Source: an uncultured Blautia sp.
GTDB lineage: Bacteria > Bacillota > Clostridia > Lachnospirales > Lachnospiraceae
Length of the DNA stretch: 34,106 bases
Direction: 5' to 3'
Assembly (NCBI RefSeq): GCF_934424005.1
Contig: NZ_CAKRXI010000034.1
Coordinates: 1 to 34,106, forward strand
Each line of letters begins with the position of its first letter. Within the stretch, counting starts at the first letter, position 1. Below, piece after piece: positions 1 to 7,835 of the stretch. The notes beneath the pieces are model-generated. The model saw only the letters and a program-made list of their open reading frames with translations. It did not search any database and was not told the DNA's origin. A program made the translations under genes and the position numbers.

Positions 1-78
1 TTTATTTCAGATGAATATTTTGATAACTGGTATGAAGAGACGTTAACAAAACTGCAGGCTTATGAAGATGGACAGTAA
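1..78 (+). CDS. C-terminal tail of an upstream protein, possibly an ABC solute-binding protein (partial)
   Basis: Frame 1 is open from the window edge to a TAA at 76-78 and gives 25 residues rich in Tyr, Trp and acidic residues, ending in YEDGQ. Tails of this style (a DEYF..WY..T..KL..YE pattern) are common at the C-terminus of family 1 extracellular solute-binding proteins in Lachnospiraceae, but 25 residues cannot prove it. Only 51 bases and no hairpin separate it from the GGDEF-EAL gene, so the two are probably co-transcribed. If the guess is right, a binding protein would be encoded beside a sensor with an extracellular ligand domain. Confidence 0.5.
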   Translation, partial: FISDEYFDNWYEETLTKLQAYEDGQ

Positions 79-129
79 TCTGTTTGAGACAGTAAGATTT
101 CTGACTACAGAAAGGGAGGATTTCTCTGA

Positions 130-3126
130 ATGAGGCAGCACAGGCAACAGGGAAAATCAATTTTTCAATTTATATTTGCGGCAATGCTGATCGTTCTCGG
201 GATAGAAGTGGCACTTTTGATCGGAACACTGTATTTTGGAAATGTAGGAACGCAGATGAACCGTAATGCCATAGATATTTTGGAGAAACAGGTGGAAAAC
301 CGTCAGAATTATCTGCAGAGTACTCTGGAAGAAACCCAGAATCTTTCATCTCTGGCAGGAACGATCAATACTGTTGTCGAGAATCAGACCGCAGTGGAGA
401 ATATCAGTGTAGAGGAACTGGTAAATAATGAAGATCGAAGTACAGAACTTCTGGAAACAGTCAGTGACAGCCTGATCAATACGATGAGGCACAGAGCTGT
501 AAATGGAATTTTTGTGATTCTGAATACGGATGATCTGGAAGAACGTGAGATTGATTCAGTTATGCCCTGTGTTTACATCAGAGATCAGGATTCGACAACG
601 GCTGCATCAGAAAGAAATCACGATCTACTGCTGGAACGTTCTCCTGTAAAGCTGGTAAAATCGCTGGGAATTTCTACGGACAGAGGATGGATGCCGGCAA
701 TCAAATATAAGGGTTATGGCAAAAATGGAATTGTTTATCCTGTATTCCAGACTGCATATAAAGACAGTGAAAAGCTGAATGCATCTGATTATGGACACTG
801 GACACCGGTATCATATACACTTGAGGGAGATGATCGTCCTGTTATTGCATATTCGATACCGTTGATTTTATCTGATGGAACTGTTTATGGTGTTATCGGT
901 GTGGAAATGATGACAAGCTATATTCAGGAACTGGTTCCATATGAAGAACTGCAAAACAGTGGGACGGGAACTTATCTGCTGGCTGAAACCGCAGGCACAC
1001 TCAGCGATTCTGAGATTTCTGTAAATGTAATAAATCCTTCTTCCAGGAGCAATAGATGGTTAAGTATTCTGGATGAAGAGATTAAAATGACACGTACGGA
1101 AAAAAATATCTATGAGGCAGAGATATGGAATGAGAATTATATTGCTTCTGTCCATCCACTGACTCTTTATAATAAGAATGCCCCGTTTTCGGGTGAGCAG
1201 TGGCTTCTTGTCGGAATTGTACAGGATAAAAATCTGTATGCATTTACAAATCATGTTATGTTTCTTTTGAAACTGACGATCTTTGCGACATTACTGTTTG
1301 GTCTGCTCAGCAGCTTTGTAGTAAGTCGCCGCCTGGCAAAACCGGTGGCGCAATTATCGGATGAAGTAGAAGTGGCACAACAAAATCAGGAAAGTATTCC
1401 AAATCTGTCAGAAACAGGGATTCGTGAACTGGATAAGTTTTCTACTGCGATCACTGGATTGAGCAGAGAAGTACTGAACACATCTACCAAATTTCTGCGG
1501 ATCATGGAGATGGCAAGTGTGGAGATTGGCGGATATGAACTCCGGTTTGATACAGGAAGTGTTTATTATACGGAGAACTTTTTCTCTGTACTGGGAATTC
1601 CGTTAAGCGCGGAGCTCCCCATGAATATAGAAAAATTCAGAGAGATTTTAAAAGAGTATACAGAGAAGAATCTTTATAAAACAGAATCAGGCAGTACAAA
1701 ACTGTACTGTATCCGAATTCCGGAAAAAGGTGTTCGTTATGTGCGAATGGAAATCAAAAATGAGAACTGGGTACAGATCGGTCTCGTGGAAGATGTAACT
1801 GTTCCTATGAGAGAACGCCTTCGCATTGAACATGAACGAGATTATGATACGTTGACAGGCCTCTATAACAGACGTGCATTCAAACGTAAAAGCGAAGCCA
1901 TTTTTGGCAGAAGAAAGAAAATCAGACATGCTGCATTTATTATGATGGATCTGGATAACCTGAAATATACCAATGACACATTTGGACATGACTGGGGAGA
2001 TGAGTATATCCGCCAGGCGGGCCTGTGTCTGGAAGAAGGCACTCCGAAGGGAACCTTGTGTGCACATATTTCAGGAGATGAATTTAATATTCTGTTTTAT
2101 GGTTATGAGAGTCAGAATGCGATCCGTGAGGAAATCAGTAAACTGCAAAGAGAAATTTCTTCCAGGATCATCCGTCTTCCGGACGGACAGGAATTCCACT
2201 TAAGTATCTCCGGAGGAATTGCATGGTATCCGGAGGACAGTAACAGCCTTGGTGTTATGAGAAAACATGCAGATTTTGCCATGTATCAGGTAAAACAGAC
2301 AGATAAGGGTAAAATTGCAGAATTTGACCAGAAGGTATATGAAGAGAAATTCCGTGACAGTCAGATTCGTAAGGAATTTCATCGTTTTGTTAAAGAAGAG
2401 CTGGTTACTTACTATTTCCAGCCTATCATATCGGCAAAAACAGGTGAGATTGAAGCATATGAGGCATTGATGCGTGCCGATCTTCCAATATTAAAACGAC
2501 CGGATGTGGTTATGAAGATCGCACGTGAAGAGGGTGCATTGCGTGAAATTGAACGAATGACCATGTTCCGGGCTACAGAAGCCTTTAATGATCTCAGGGA
2601 AAAGAAACAGATCAAAGGCGATGCACTTCTGTTTATCAATTCTATTGCGAGTCAGCATATGGCAGCAAAGGATGAGATAGAATTTAATAACCGTTATGCA
2701 GAGCTGCAGAAACAGATTGTTATTGAGATCACAGAAGAAGAATCTATTGATTATCATGCACTGGAAACAAAGAAAAATGCACCAGGATTTGAGGGTGCTT
2801 TTGCACTGGATGACTATGGAAGTGGATACAGTAACGAGAAGAGTCTTCTTGATCTGGCACCGAAGTATATCAAAGTAGATCTTTCGATCATCCGTGATAT
2901 TGATACAGATCCGGATAAACAGCAGATTGTGGAAAATATTGTCGCATATGCACATAAACGTGATATGAAGATCGTTGCAGAGGGACTTGAAACACCGGAG
3001 GAGATCCAGAAAGTGCTGGAACTGGGAGTTGATCTTCTGCAGGGATTTTATCTGGCACATCCGGAACCAGTTCCTGGATGTATCAATGAAGATGCACTGA
3101 AAATAATTGCGGCATTTTATAAGTAA
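130..3126 (+). CDS. Membrane-bound GGDEF-EAL c-di-GMP turnover protein with extracellular Cache-like sensor
   Basis: The 998-residue protein is built to make and/or break cyclic di-GMP in response to an outside signal. Seen in order: a membrane helix at about 13-36; a large extracytoplasmic region to about 370 resembling a double Cache sensor; a second helix at about 375-398; a HAMP-like linker; a PAS-like region at about 455-570; GGDEF at about 580-735; EAL at about 755-990. The GGDEF A-site reads SGDEF (648-652) after an intact DxDNLKxxND..GH segment. The EAL domain keeps EALMR (778-782), the Asn of FINSI, EITEEE, DDYGSG (894-899), IKVD, AEGLET and LLQGF, so all expected metal and catalytic positions appear present. 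A GGGAGGA lies 9 bases before the ATG. Family membership is secure; which activity dominates cannot be told from sequence. Confidence 0.93.
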   Translation: MRQHRQQGKSIFQFIFAAMLIVLGIEVALLIGTLYFGNVGTQMNRNAIDILEKQVENRQNYLQSTLEETQNLSSLAGTINTVVENQTAVENISVEELVNNEDRSTELLETVSDSLINTMRHRAVNGIFVILNTDDLEEREIDSVMPCVYIRDQDSTTAASERNHDLLLERSPVKLVKSLGISTDRGWMPAIKYKGYGKNGIVYPVFQTAYKDSEKLNASDYGHWTPVSYTLEGDDRPVIAYSIPLILSDGTVYGVIGVEMMTSYIQELVPYEELQNSGTGTYLLAETAGTLSDSEISVNVINPSSRSNRWLSILDEEIKMTRTEKNIYEAEIWNENYIASVHPLTLYNKNAPFSGEQWLLVGIVQDKNLYAFTNHVMFLLKLTIFATLLFGLLSSFVVSRRLAKPVAQLSDEVEVAQQNQESIPNLSETGIRELDKFSTAITGLSREVLNTSTKFLRIMEMASVEIGGYELRFDTGSVYYTENFFSVLGIPLSAELPMNIEKFREILKEYTEKNLYKTESGSTKLYCIRIPEKGVRYVRMEIKNENWVQIGLVEDVTVPMRERLRIEHERDYDTLTGLYNRRAFKRKSEAIFGRRKKIRHAAFIMMDLDNLKYTNDTFGHDWGDEYIRQAGLCLEEGTPKGTLCAHISGDEFNILFYGYESQNAIREEISKLQREISSRIIRLPDGQEFHLSISGGIAWYPEDSNSLGVMRKHADFAMYQVKQTDKGKIAEFDQKVYEEKFRDSQIRKEFHRFVKEELVTYYFQPIISAKTGEIEAYEALMRADLPILKRPDVVMKIAREEGALREIERMTMFRATEAFNDLREKKQIKGDALLFINSIASQHMAAKDEIEFNNRYAELQKQIVIEITEEESIDYHALETKKNAPGFEGAFALDDYGSGYSNEKSLLDLAPKYIKVDLSIIRDIDTDPDKQQIVENIVAYAHKRDMKIVAEGLETPEEIQKVLELGVDLLQGFYLAHPEPVPGCINEDALKIIAAFYK

Positions 3127-3231
3127 AGTACATAATTCTCCTTTTTTTCCATATAATATCCATACATCACCTGGGGCAGGTTCAGGAGAAGATATAAAAT
3201 ACGGAAAAACAACAGGAGGAACATAAAGCAC

Positions 3232-3780
3232 ATGAAAGCTACAGGAATCGTCCGGCGCATTGATGATCTTGGAAGAGTTGTTATTCCAAAGGAGATTCGG
3301 CGTACACTACGGATTAAAGAAGGAACCCCGCTGGAAATTTTTACAGATAAAGAGGGGGAAGTGATCTTAAAGAAATACTCCCCGATTGGAGAGCTGAGTG
3401 TTTTTGCAAAAGAATATGCAGAATCGCTGGCACAGACAACAGGTATGATCGCATGTATTACTGATCATGATCAGGTGGTTGCCGCATCCGGACAGGGCAG
3501 CAGGGAACTGATGGGAAAGGCAATCAGTAAAGAACTGGATCGAGTGATCACGGAGAGAGAAATGAAATGTTATCATACAGGGGAAAGAAAAATACTGCCG
3601 CTTGTGGAAAATCAGAAAGAATCTTCATCAGAACTGATCGTGCAGCCAATCATTTGTTCCGGCGATGCGATTGGTTCTGTGGCACTGGTTGGAAAAAGTG
3701 CAGGAGAAAGATTTGGAAATTCGGAGCAAATGCTGGTGAAAACAGCAGCAGGATTTCTTGGACGTCAAATGGAACAATAA
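3232..3780 (+). CDS. spoVT: Stage V sporulation protein T, AbrB-type transcriptional regulator with GAF domain
   Basis: The 182-residue product starts with the hallmark AbrB swapped-hairpin domain (residues 1-50: MKATGIVRRIDDLGRVVIPK) followed by a GAF-like domain (about 60-180). This is the SpoVT architecture and close to the Bacillus subtilis length (178). SpoVT is a forespore transcription factor that tunes late sporulation and germination genes. AGGAGGA at 3214-3220 lies 11 bases before the ATG. The 105-base gap upstream has a TATAAT at 3152-3157 with no good -35 box, and I could not make out a convincing forespore sigma-G site. A bidirectional hairpin follows the stop. Presence of this gene implies a spore-forming lineage. 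Confidence 0.95.
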   Translation: MKATGIVRRIDDLGRVVIPKEIRRTLRIKEGTPLEIFTDKEGEVILKKYSPIGELSVFAKEYAESLAQTTGMIACITDHDQVVAASGQGSRELMGKAISKELDRVITEREMKCYHTGERKILPLVENQKESSSELIVQPIICSGDAIGSVALVGKSAGERFGNSEQMLVKTAAGFLGRQMEQ

Positions 3781-3781
3781 A

Positions 3782-3802
3782 AGGGGGCTGTGAGCCCCCT
3801 TT
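3782..3802. terminator. Bidirectional hairpin terminator between convergent spoVT and DAHP synthase genes
   Basis: A GGGGGCT-GTG-AGCCCCC stem-loop is flanked by A residues on the left and T residues on the right, so it can act for transcripts on either strand. It lies between the spoVT stop (3780) and the DAHP synthase stop codon on the other strand (3801-3803). Confidence 0.85.
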
Positions 3803-4832
3803 AACATTTTTCGGCAATATCATAGAGCAGGCGTTCCGTATCTTCCCATCCCAGACAAGGATCGGTGATAGAACAGCCAGGAGTCATATGTTCGCTGATA
3901 TCCTGACGGCCTTCCAGCAGATAACTTTCAATCATGACACCCTTGACGAGTTTTTTTACATCAGGATTGTAGTTACGGCTGTGAAGCACTTCACTTACAA
4001 TACGAATCTGTTCTTTGTACTGTTTGCCGGAGTTAGAATGGTTGACATCCACGATAACGGCCGGATTTTGCAGATCTTTTTTGCAGTATAAGTCATAAAG
4101 ACGCATAAGATCTTCATAATGATAATTAGGGATTGTCTGGCCATATTTATCAACGCCGCCGCGGAGGATCGTGTGTGCCAGAGGATTACCACTTGTTTCC
4201 ACATCACATCCCCGGTAAATGAAATGATGTGGATGCTGGGCAGCGATTACGGAGTTCAGCATAACAGATAGGTCACCGCTGGTAGGATTCTTCATACCAA
4301 CCGGGATATCCATACCGCTGGCAGTCAGACGATGCTGCTGGTTTTCTACAGAACGTGCGCCGATTGCCTCATAAGAAAGAACATCATCCAGGTAGCTGCG
4401 GTTTTCTGGATAGAGCATTTCATCTGCAGAAGAAAGACCGGTTTCCTGAAGTACGCGGATATGCATTTTGCGGATCGCAATGATTCCGGCAAGGAGATCC
4501 GGTGCTTTATCCGGATCCGGCTGATGGAGCATTCCCTTGTAGCCATCACCGGTAGTACGAGGTTTGTTTGTATATACTCGTGGAATGATCATTAATTTAT
4601 CGGAAACTTTGTCAGAAACTTTTTTCAGGCGATTTACATATTCACATACGGTATCTTCGTTATCGGCAGAACATGGTCCGACCAGAACGACGAATTTATC
4701 GGATTCACCTGTGAAAATACGGCGGATCTCTTCATCACGCTGTTGTTTGGTTGCTTTCTGTTCGTTGCTGAGCGGGTACTCATTTTTCAGAACCTCCGGA
4801 AGTGGAAGTTCATGATTGATCTTGATAGACAT
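3801..4832 (-). CDS. aroF: 3-deoxy-7-phosphoheptulonate (DAHP) synthase, class I
   Basis: Condenses phosphoenolpyruvate with erythrose 4-phosphate, the first step of the shikimate pathway. The 343-residue length and style match the AroF/AroG/AroH type (type I alpha). Visible motifs are VGPCSAD with Cys54, PRTT at 91-94, DVNHSNS with His265, Glu302 in the IESYLLEG segment and Asp324 in ITDPCLGW; Cys, His, Glu and Asp are the family's metal ligands. AGGAGGAAAT is correctly placed before the ATG. The gene has its own promoter region at 4833-4955 rather than reading on from pncB. Which aromatic amino acid inhibits it cannot be read by eye, so the symbol aroF is a family label only. Confidence 0.94.
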   Translation of the reverse strand: MSIKINHELPLPEVLKNEYPLSNEQKATKQQRDEEIRRIFTGESDKFVVLVGPCSADNEDTVCEYVNRLKKVSDKVSDKLMIIPRVYTNKPRTTGDGYKGMLHQPDPDKAPDLLAGIIAIRKMHIRVLQETGLSSADEMLYPENRSYLDDVLSYEAIGARSVENQQHRLTASGMDIPVGMKNPTSGDLSVMLNSVIAAQHPHHFIYRGCDVETSGNPLAHTILRGGVDKYGQTIPNYHYEDLMRLYDLYCKKDLQNPAVIVDVNHSNSGKQYKEQIRIVSEVLHSRNYNPDVKKLVKGVMIESYLLEGRQDISEHMTPGCSITDPCLGWEDTERLLYDIAEKC

Positions 4833-4849
4833 TATATATTTCCTCCATG

Positions 4850-4867
4850 GTTCCCTTGTACAGGAAC
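4850..4867 (-). promoter_or_regulatory. Small hairpin in the DAHP synthase mRNA leader
   Basis: GTTCC and GGAAC form an inverted repeat around an 8-base loop, just upstream of the Shine-Dalgarno of the DAHP synthase gene on the minus strand. It would form in the mRNA leader. Five base pairs are too short for a terminator and no T-box or tryptophan-type leader peptide is visible, so the role is unknown. Confidence 0.35.
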
Positions 4868-4882
4868 ATTTTTTTCAACTGA

Positions 4883-4933
4883 ATAACAGTATATCACGTT
4901 ATCTGAAAAAAATAAAGGAAATTAACGCGTTAA
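4883..4933 (-). promoter_or_regulatory. DAHP synthase promoter (extended -10) with repeated CGTTAW half-sites
   Basis: On the minus strand TGATATACT is an extended -10 (TATACT at 4888-4893) with only a weak -35. A perfect inverted repeat ATAAC-N10-GTTAT (4883-4902) encloses this -10. A perfect 12-base palindrome TTAACGCGTTAA (4922-4933) lies just upstream of where the -35 would be. The half-sites TTAACG, CGTTAA and CGTTAT are alike, which suggests one dimeric regulator binding twice. The regulator is unknown. Confidence 0.5.
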
Positions 4934-4955
4934 ACTGCCATAGTGCAACATTTAA

Positions 4956-6419
4956 TCAGTCGAGAGCTTTTTCACTCATTTCTTCGAGCAGGTTTTTCTT
5001 GAGATCATATAATTTCTGAGAAAGGTCTACGTATACTTTCTGCGGATTTACAAGACGGCGGGATTCATCCCACAGGGTATTCTGCTCTTTCTGGCAGTAT
5101 TCACGCAGATCCATAACTTCGGGAGAAGTATAGACACGTTTGCCTTCGCGGATGACCGGAACCAGAAGTTCACGGAGTTCATAGGTGCCGCCCAGAACCT
5201 TGGTCTTTTTCCAGGTATCTGCAGGGTCAAAAATAATCATGGTTTCTTCCGAATCAAAAACTTCATCAGCCAGGCAGATCAGGTCAGCCTTAATCTTGCC
5301 GGTAGACTTGCTGTAAATACGGTAAACTGTTTTATTGCCCGGATTTGTGACTTTTTCGGTGTTTTCGGACAGTTTGATCTTTGGTGTAAAGTTTGTACTG
5401 TCTGCATCTTTGACTGCCGCAAGTTTGTATACACCACCGAATGCCGGATTATCTTTACTCGTGATGAGGTTGGTTCCGACACCCCAGGAATTGATCTTGG
5501 CATCCTGAGTTTTGAGGCTGTCGATCAGATATTCGTCCAGATCACTGGATGCGGAAATGGTAGCATCATCGAATCCGGCAGCAGCCAGCATCTTGTAGGC
5601 TTCTTTGGAAAGATATGCAAGGTCACCGCTGTCAATACGGATACCATAGTGTGTAAGTTTGATGCCTTCTTCTCGCATTTCTTCGAAGACACGGATCGCG
5701 TTCGGAACACCGGATTTCAGGACATCATAAGTATCTACAAGCAGTGTGCAGGAATTTGGATACATTTTGGCGTATGTTTTGAAAGCTGTGTATTCATCTG
5801 GAAAGCTCATGATCCAGCTGTGGGCATGTGTTCCCAGAACCGGTACGTTAAACATCTGTCCGGTCAGTACGTTGGAAGTTCCGGCGCATCCACCGATGAC
5901 AGCTGCACGTGCACCATAGATACCGGCATCCGGACCCTGTGCACGACGCAGGCCGAATTCCATGATTCCGTCCCCACGGGCTGCATAGCAGACTCTGGCT
6001 GCTTTGGTAGCGATCAGACTCTGATGATTGATGATATTCAGGATCGCGGTTTCTACAAGCTGTGCTTCCATGATCGGAGCGATTACTTTGACGAGTGGTT
6101 CTCGGGGAAATACGACAGTTCCTTCCGGAATTGCATAAATATCTCCGGTAAATTTGAAAGATCTTAAATATTCCAGAAAATCGTCTTCAAAGATATGAAG
6201 GCTTCTGAGATATTCGATATCATCGTCTGTAAAATGAAGATTTTCAATATATTCGATCATCTGTTCCAGACCTGCTGTGATCGCAAAGCTGCCACCGCAT
6301 GGGTTGACACGATAAAACATATCAAAAATTACAGTCTGATTGGTTGGATTCTTAAAATAGCCCTGCATCATGGTTAATTCATATAAATCGGTGAGCAGGG
6401 TCAGATTAGTTGCTCTCAT
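4956..6419 (-). CDS. pncB: Nicotinate phosphoribosyltransferase
   Basis: Makes nicotinate mononucleotide from nicotinate and PRPP with ATP help, the entry step of NAD salvage. The 487-residue protein opens with the typical LLTDLYELTMMQGYF segment, and has LRRAQGPD (157-164) and GTHAHSW (196-202), which carries the conserved histidines of the active site; one is expected to be phosphorylated. Length and sequence fit the long PncB type of Clostridia and Actinobacteria rather than the roughly 400-residue enterobacterial type. AAGGAG lies 8 bases before the ATG. It is transcribed toward the DAHP synthase gene, but a 123-base gap with a promoter-like region separates them, so they need not form an operon. 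Confidence 0.95.
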   Translation of the reverse strand: MRATNLTLLTDLYELTMMQGYFKNPTNQTVIFDMFYRVNPCGGSFAITAGLEQMIEYIENLHFTDDDIEYLRSLHIFEDDFLEYLRSFKFTGDIYAIPEGTVVFPREPLVKVIAPIMEAQLVETAILNIINHQSLIATKAARVCYAARGDGIMEFGLRRAQGPDAGIYGARAAVIGGCAGTSNVLTGQMFNVPVLGTHAHSWIMSFPDEYTAFKTYAKMYPNSCTLLVDTYDVLKSGVPNAIRVFEEMREEGIKLTHYGIRIDSGDLAYLSKEAYKMLAAAGFDDATISASSDLDEYLIDSLKTQDAKINSWGVGTNLITSKDNPAFGGVYKLAAVKDADSTNFTPKIKLSENTEKVTNPGNKTVYRIYSKSTGKIKADLICLADEVFDSEETMIIFDPADTWKKTKVLGGTYELRELLVPVIREGKRVYTSPEVMDLREYCQKEQNTLWDESRRLVNPQKVYVDLSQKLYDLKKNLLEEMSEKALD

Positions 6420-6450
6420 CTGATTTCTCCTTTTTTATTTGCTAAGGTGA

Positions 6451-6494
6451 GCTTATTATGCTTATTACTGTAAATAGTAGTTTTCATTATACCA
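6451..6494 (-). promoter_or_regulatory. pncB promoter (extended -10) and tandem repeats in its leader
   Basis: On the minus strand TGGTATAAT gives an extended -10 (TATAAT at 6486-6491) with a poor -35. Just downstream, inside the predicted leader, the 8-mer GCTTATTA (plus-strand sense) occurs twice with a 9-base period (6451-6458 and 6460-6467). This could be an operator for a niacin-responsive repressor, but I do not recognise a known consensus. Confidence 0.45.
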
Positions 6495-6580
6495 TTATTC
6501 CCGTAGAACGGCATTAAAATTTTACATAATATAGGAAGAAAAAAATTTTGGAGAAATTTAAAAAAAATTAAAAAAAGGGG

Positions 6581-6609
6581 TTGCTTTTTTTGAATACCTG
6601 TAATATAAT
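6581..6609 (+). promoter_or_regulatory. Strong promoter for tRNA-Gln
   Basis: TTGCTT (6581-6586), a 17-base spacer and TATAAT (6604-6609) match a vegetative sigma-A promoter. The preceding 55 bases are almost pure A/T and could act as an UP element, as is usual for stable RNA genes. Confidence 0.8.
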
Positions 6610-6619
6610 AACATTCGTC

Positions 6620-6638
6620 GCGAGCGATGAGCGAGCGA
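6620..6638 (+). repeat. GCGAGCGA direct repeat in the tRNA leader
   Basis: Two perfect copies of GCGAGCGA (6620-6627 and 6631-6638) separated by TGA sit between the promoter and the mature tRNA. They stand out as a GC-rich block in very A/T-rich surroundings. The block would be transcribed as the 5' leader of the pre-tRNA and removed by RNase P. Function unknown. Confidence 0.6.
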
Positions 6639-6648
6639 AAACAAATAA

Positions 6649-6720
6649 AGGGCTATCGCCAAACGGTAAGGCAACGGACTCTGACTCCGTCAGTTCAAGG
6701 TTCGAATCCTTGTAGCCCTG
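6649..6720 (+). tRNA. tRNA-Gln, anticodon CTG (codon CAG)
   Basis: The cloverleaf is complete. Acceptor arms are AGGGCTA and TAGCCCT with discriminator G. The D arm is GCC..GGC with GGTAA in the loop. The anticodon stem is ACGGA/TCCGT around loop CTCTGAC, giving anticodon CTG. The variable region is followed by a T arm CAAGG-TTCGAAT-CCTTG. The layout matches bacterial tRNA-Gln. The 3' CCA is not encoded (the DNA continues CTA), so it must be added after transcription. Mature length is 72 nucleotides. Confidence 0.97.
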
Positions 6721-6728
6721 CTAAGTTG

Positions 6729-6755
6729 AGCACCTCGGAAGAGGTGCTTTTTTTA
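6729..6755 (+). terminator. Rho-independent terminator of tRNA-Gln
   Basis: AGCACCTC-GGAA-GAGGTGCT forms an 8-pair stem with a GNRA-like tetraloop and is followed by seven T residues. It ends the tRNA transcript just upstream of the PocR-AraC gene, so that gene needs read-through or its own promoter. Confidence 0.92.
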
Positions 6756-6791
6756 CTATATCAAGAATATTGGCAGGAGGAGGGGGAACTC

Positions 6792-7655
6792 GTGGCAATA
6801 AAAATCAGGGTTGATGCAAAAAAGATGGAAGACCTGTTGCGGGATTTTTTCCTGATTACAGGGATCAGAATTGTAGTATTCGATGATAATTTTGAAAAAA
6901 TTGCAGGATATCCGGGGGATCATAGCGGATATTGCAAAATCGTACGAAAAGATCCGAATGCGAGGGCACTGTGTAAGATTTCGGATATAAAGGGATGTGA
7001 AGAATGTAAAAAGCTTAAAAAACTTCATATCTATGAATGTCATGCCGGGTTAATGGAAGCAGTAGCACCTTTAAAAGTAGGTGATATAATCATCGGATAT
7101 CTTATGCTTGGGCAGTTGATTCTGGAGGATGGGCAGAACAGGCGACAGAAGTGGAACAGAATGTACGACAGAGTGAAAAATTATGAGATTGATTTTGAAG
7201 CTCTGGAAAACAGTTTCTGGAAGAAAAATAACCTGACACAGGAAAAATTACATGCAGTTGCCAAACTGATGGAAAGCTGTGCCAGTCATTTATATGTGAC
7301 GGAAACGATATCAGTGGAAGAGGAAGATCTTTCTCGACGAATTGAAGCCTATATTATGAAGAAAATTCATAAAGGTGCAGAAATTACAATTGAAGATATA
7401 TGCGATGAATTTGAAATACGCCGGACAAAACTGTATGAAATTTCAAATCACAGTTTTGGAATGGGAATTTCCGAACACATTCGTCGAATGAGAGTAAAGG
7501 TTGCCTGTGATCTTCTGCGAAATACTGAAGACAGGGTATCGGATATTGCAACGGAGGTAGGAATTCCTGACTATAACTATTTTACAAAGGTCTTCAAAAA
7601 AGCAATTGGTGTTACACCAAGAGAATATAGAAAATCAATGAGAAAGCAAACATAA
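6792..7655 (+). CDS. PocR-domain AraC-family transcriptional regulator
   Basis: A 287-residue regulator. Residues 1 to about 170 form a PocR-type ligand-binding domain with several Cys residues, a CEECKK pair and a YECHAGL segment typical of the family. The last 100 residues are an AraC double helix-turn-helix (DICDEFEIRRTKLYE; then DIATEVGIPDYNYFTKVFKK and a GVTPREYR end). The open frame extends upstream to 6627 but that part lies inside tRNA-Gln and its terminator. I chose the GTG at 6792 because GGAGGAGGGGG (6775-6786) sits just before it. PocR domains sense small organic ligands (propanediol in Salmonella). It precedes the isomerase/ABC locus and is its likely activator (inference). Confidence 0.92.
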   Translation: MAIKIRVDAKKMEDLLRDFFLITGIRIVVFDDNFEKIAGYPGDHSGYCKIVRKDPNARALCKISDIKGCEECKKLKKLHIYECHAGLMEAVAPLKVGDIIIGYLMLGQLILEDGQNRRQKWNRMYDRVKNYEIDFEALENSFWKKNNLTQEKLHAVAKLMESCASHLYVTETISVEEEDLSRRIEAYIMKKIHKGAEITIEDICDEFEIRRTKLYEISNHSFGMGISEHIRRMRVKVACDLLRNTEDRVSDIATEVGIPDYNYFTKVFKKAIGVTPREYRKSMRKQT

Positions 7656-7682
7656 AAAAGAACCAAAACGGTTCTTTTTTTT
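7654..7682 (+). terminator. Terminator after the PocR-AraC regulator
   Basis: An A-tract plus GAACC, loop AAAAC, then GGTTC and eight or more T residues make a classic short hairpin terminator immediately after the stop codon. It separates the regulator transcript from the isomerase operon. Confidence 0.88.
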
Positions 7683-7835
7683 ATACGAAAATAGAAAAAA
7701 TGACAATATGCGCGCGAACGAAATTACTATTATATGGTTAAAATGCACTATAAATAATTGAAAAACAGTAATATAATGTGATACATGAACAAAACACAGA
7801 GGCGTGTGACAAAATAACACAAGGAGGGAAGGTAA
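7683..7835 (+). promoter_or_regulatory. Promoter region of the isomerase/ABC operon, likely activator-dependent
   Basis: TATAAT at 7772-7777 is the best -10 box. The position 17 bases upstream reads TATAAA, with no -35 consensus, as expected when an AraC-type activator recruits polymerase. Farther upstream a GCGCGCG block (about 7710-7718) stands out in A/T-rich DNA. AAGGAGGGAAGG precedes the ATG at 7836. Confidence 0.5.

Noticed and set aside
4833..4955. T-box or tryptophan-type leader before the DAHP synthase gene
   Set aside because: The leader is too short, lacks a T-box-like core and a terminator, and has no leader peptide rich in aromatic codons.
6649..6755. tRNA-Gln considered as an integration site for an island
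   Set aside because: No integrase gene and no repeat of the tRNA 3' end was noticed downstream; neighbours look like ordinary chromosomal genes.
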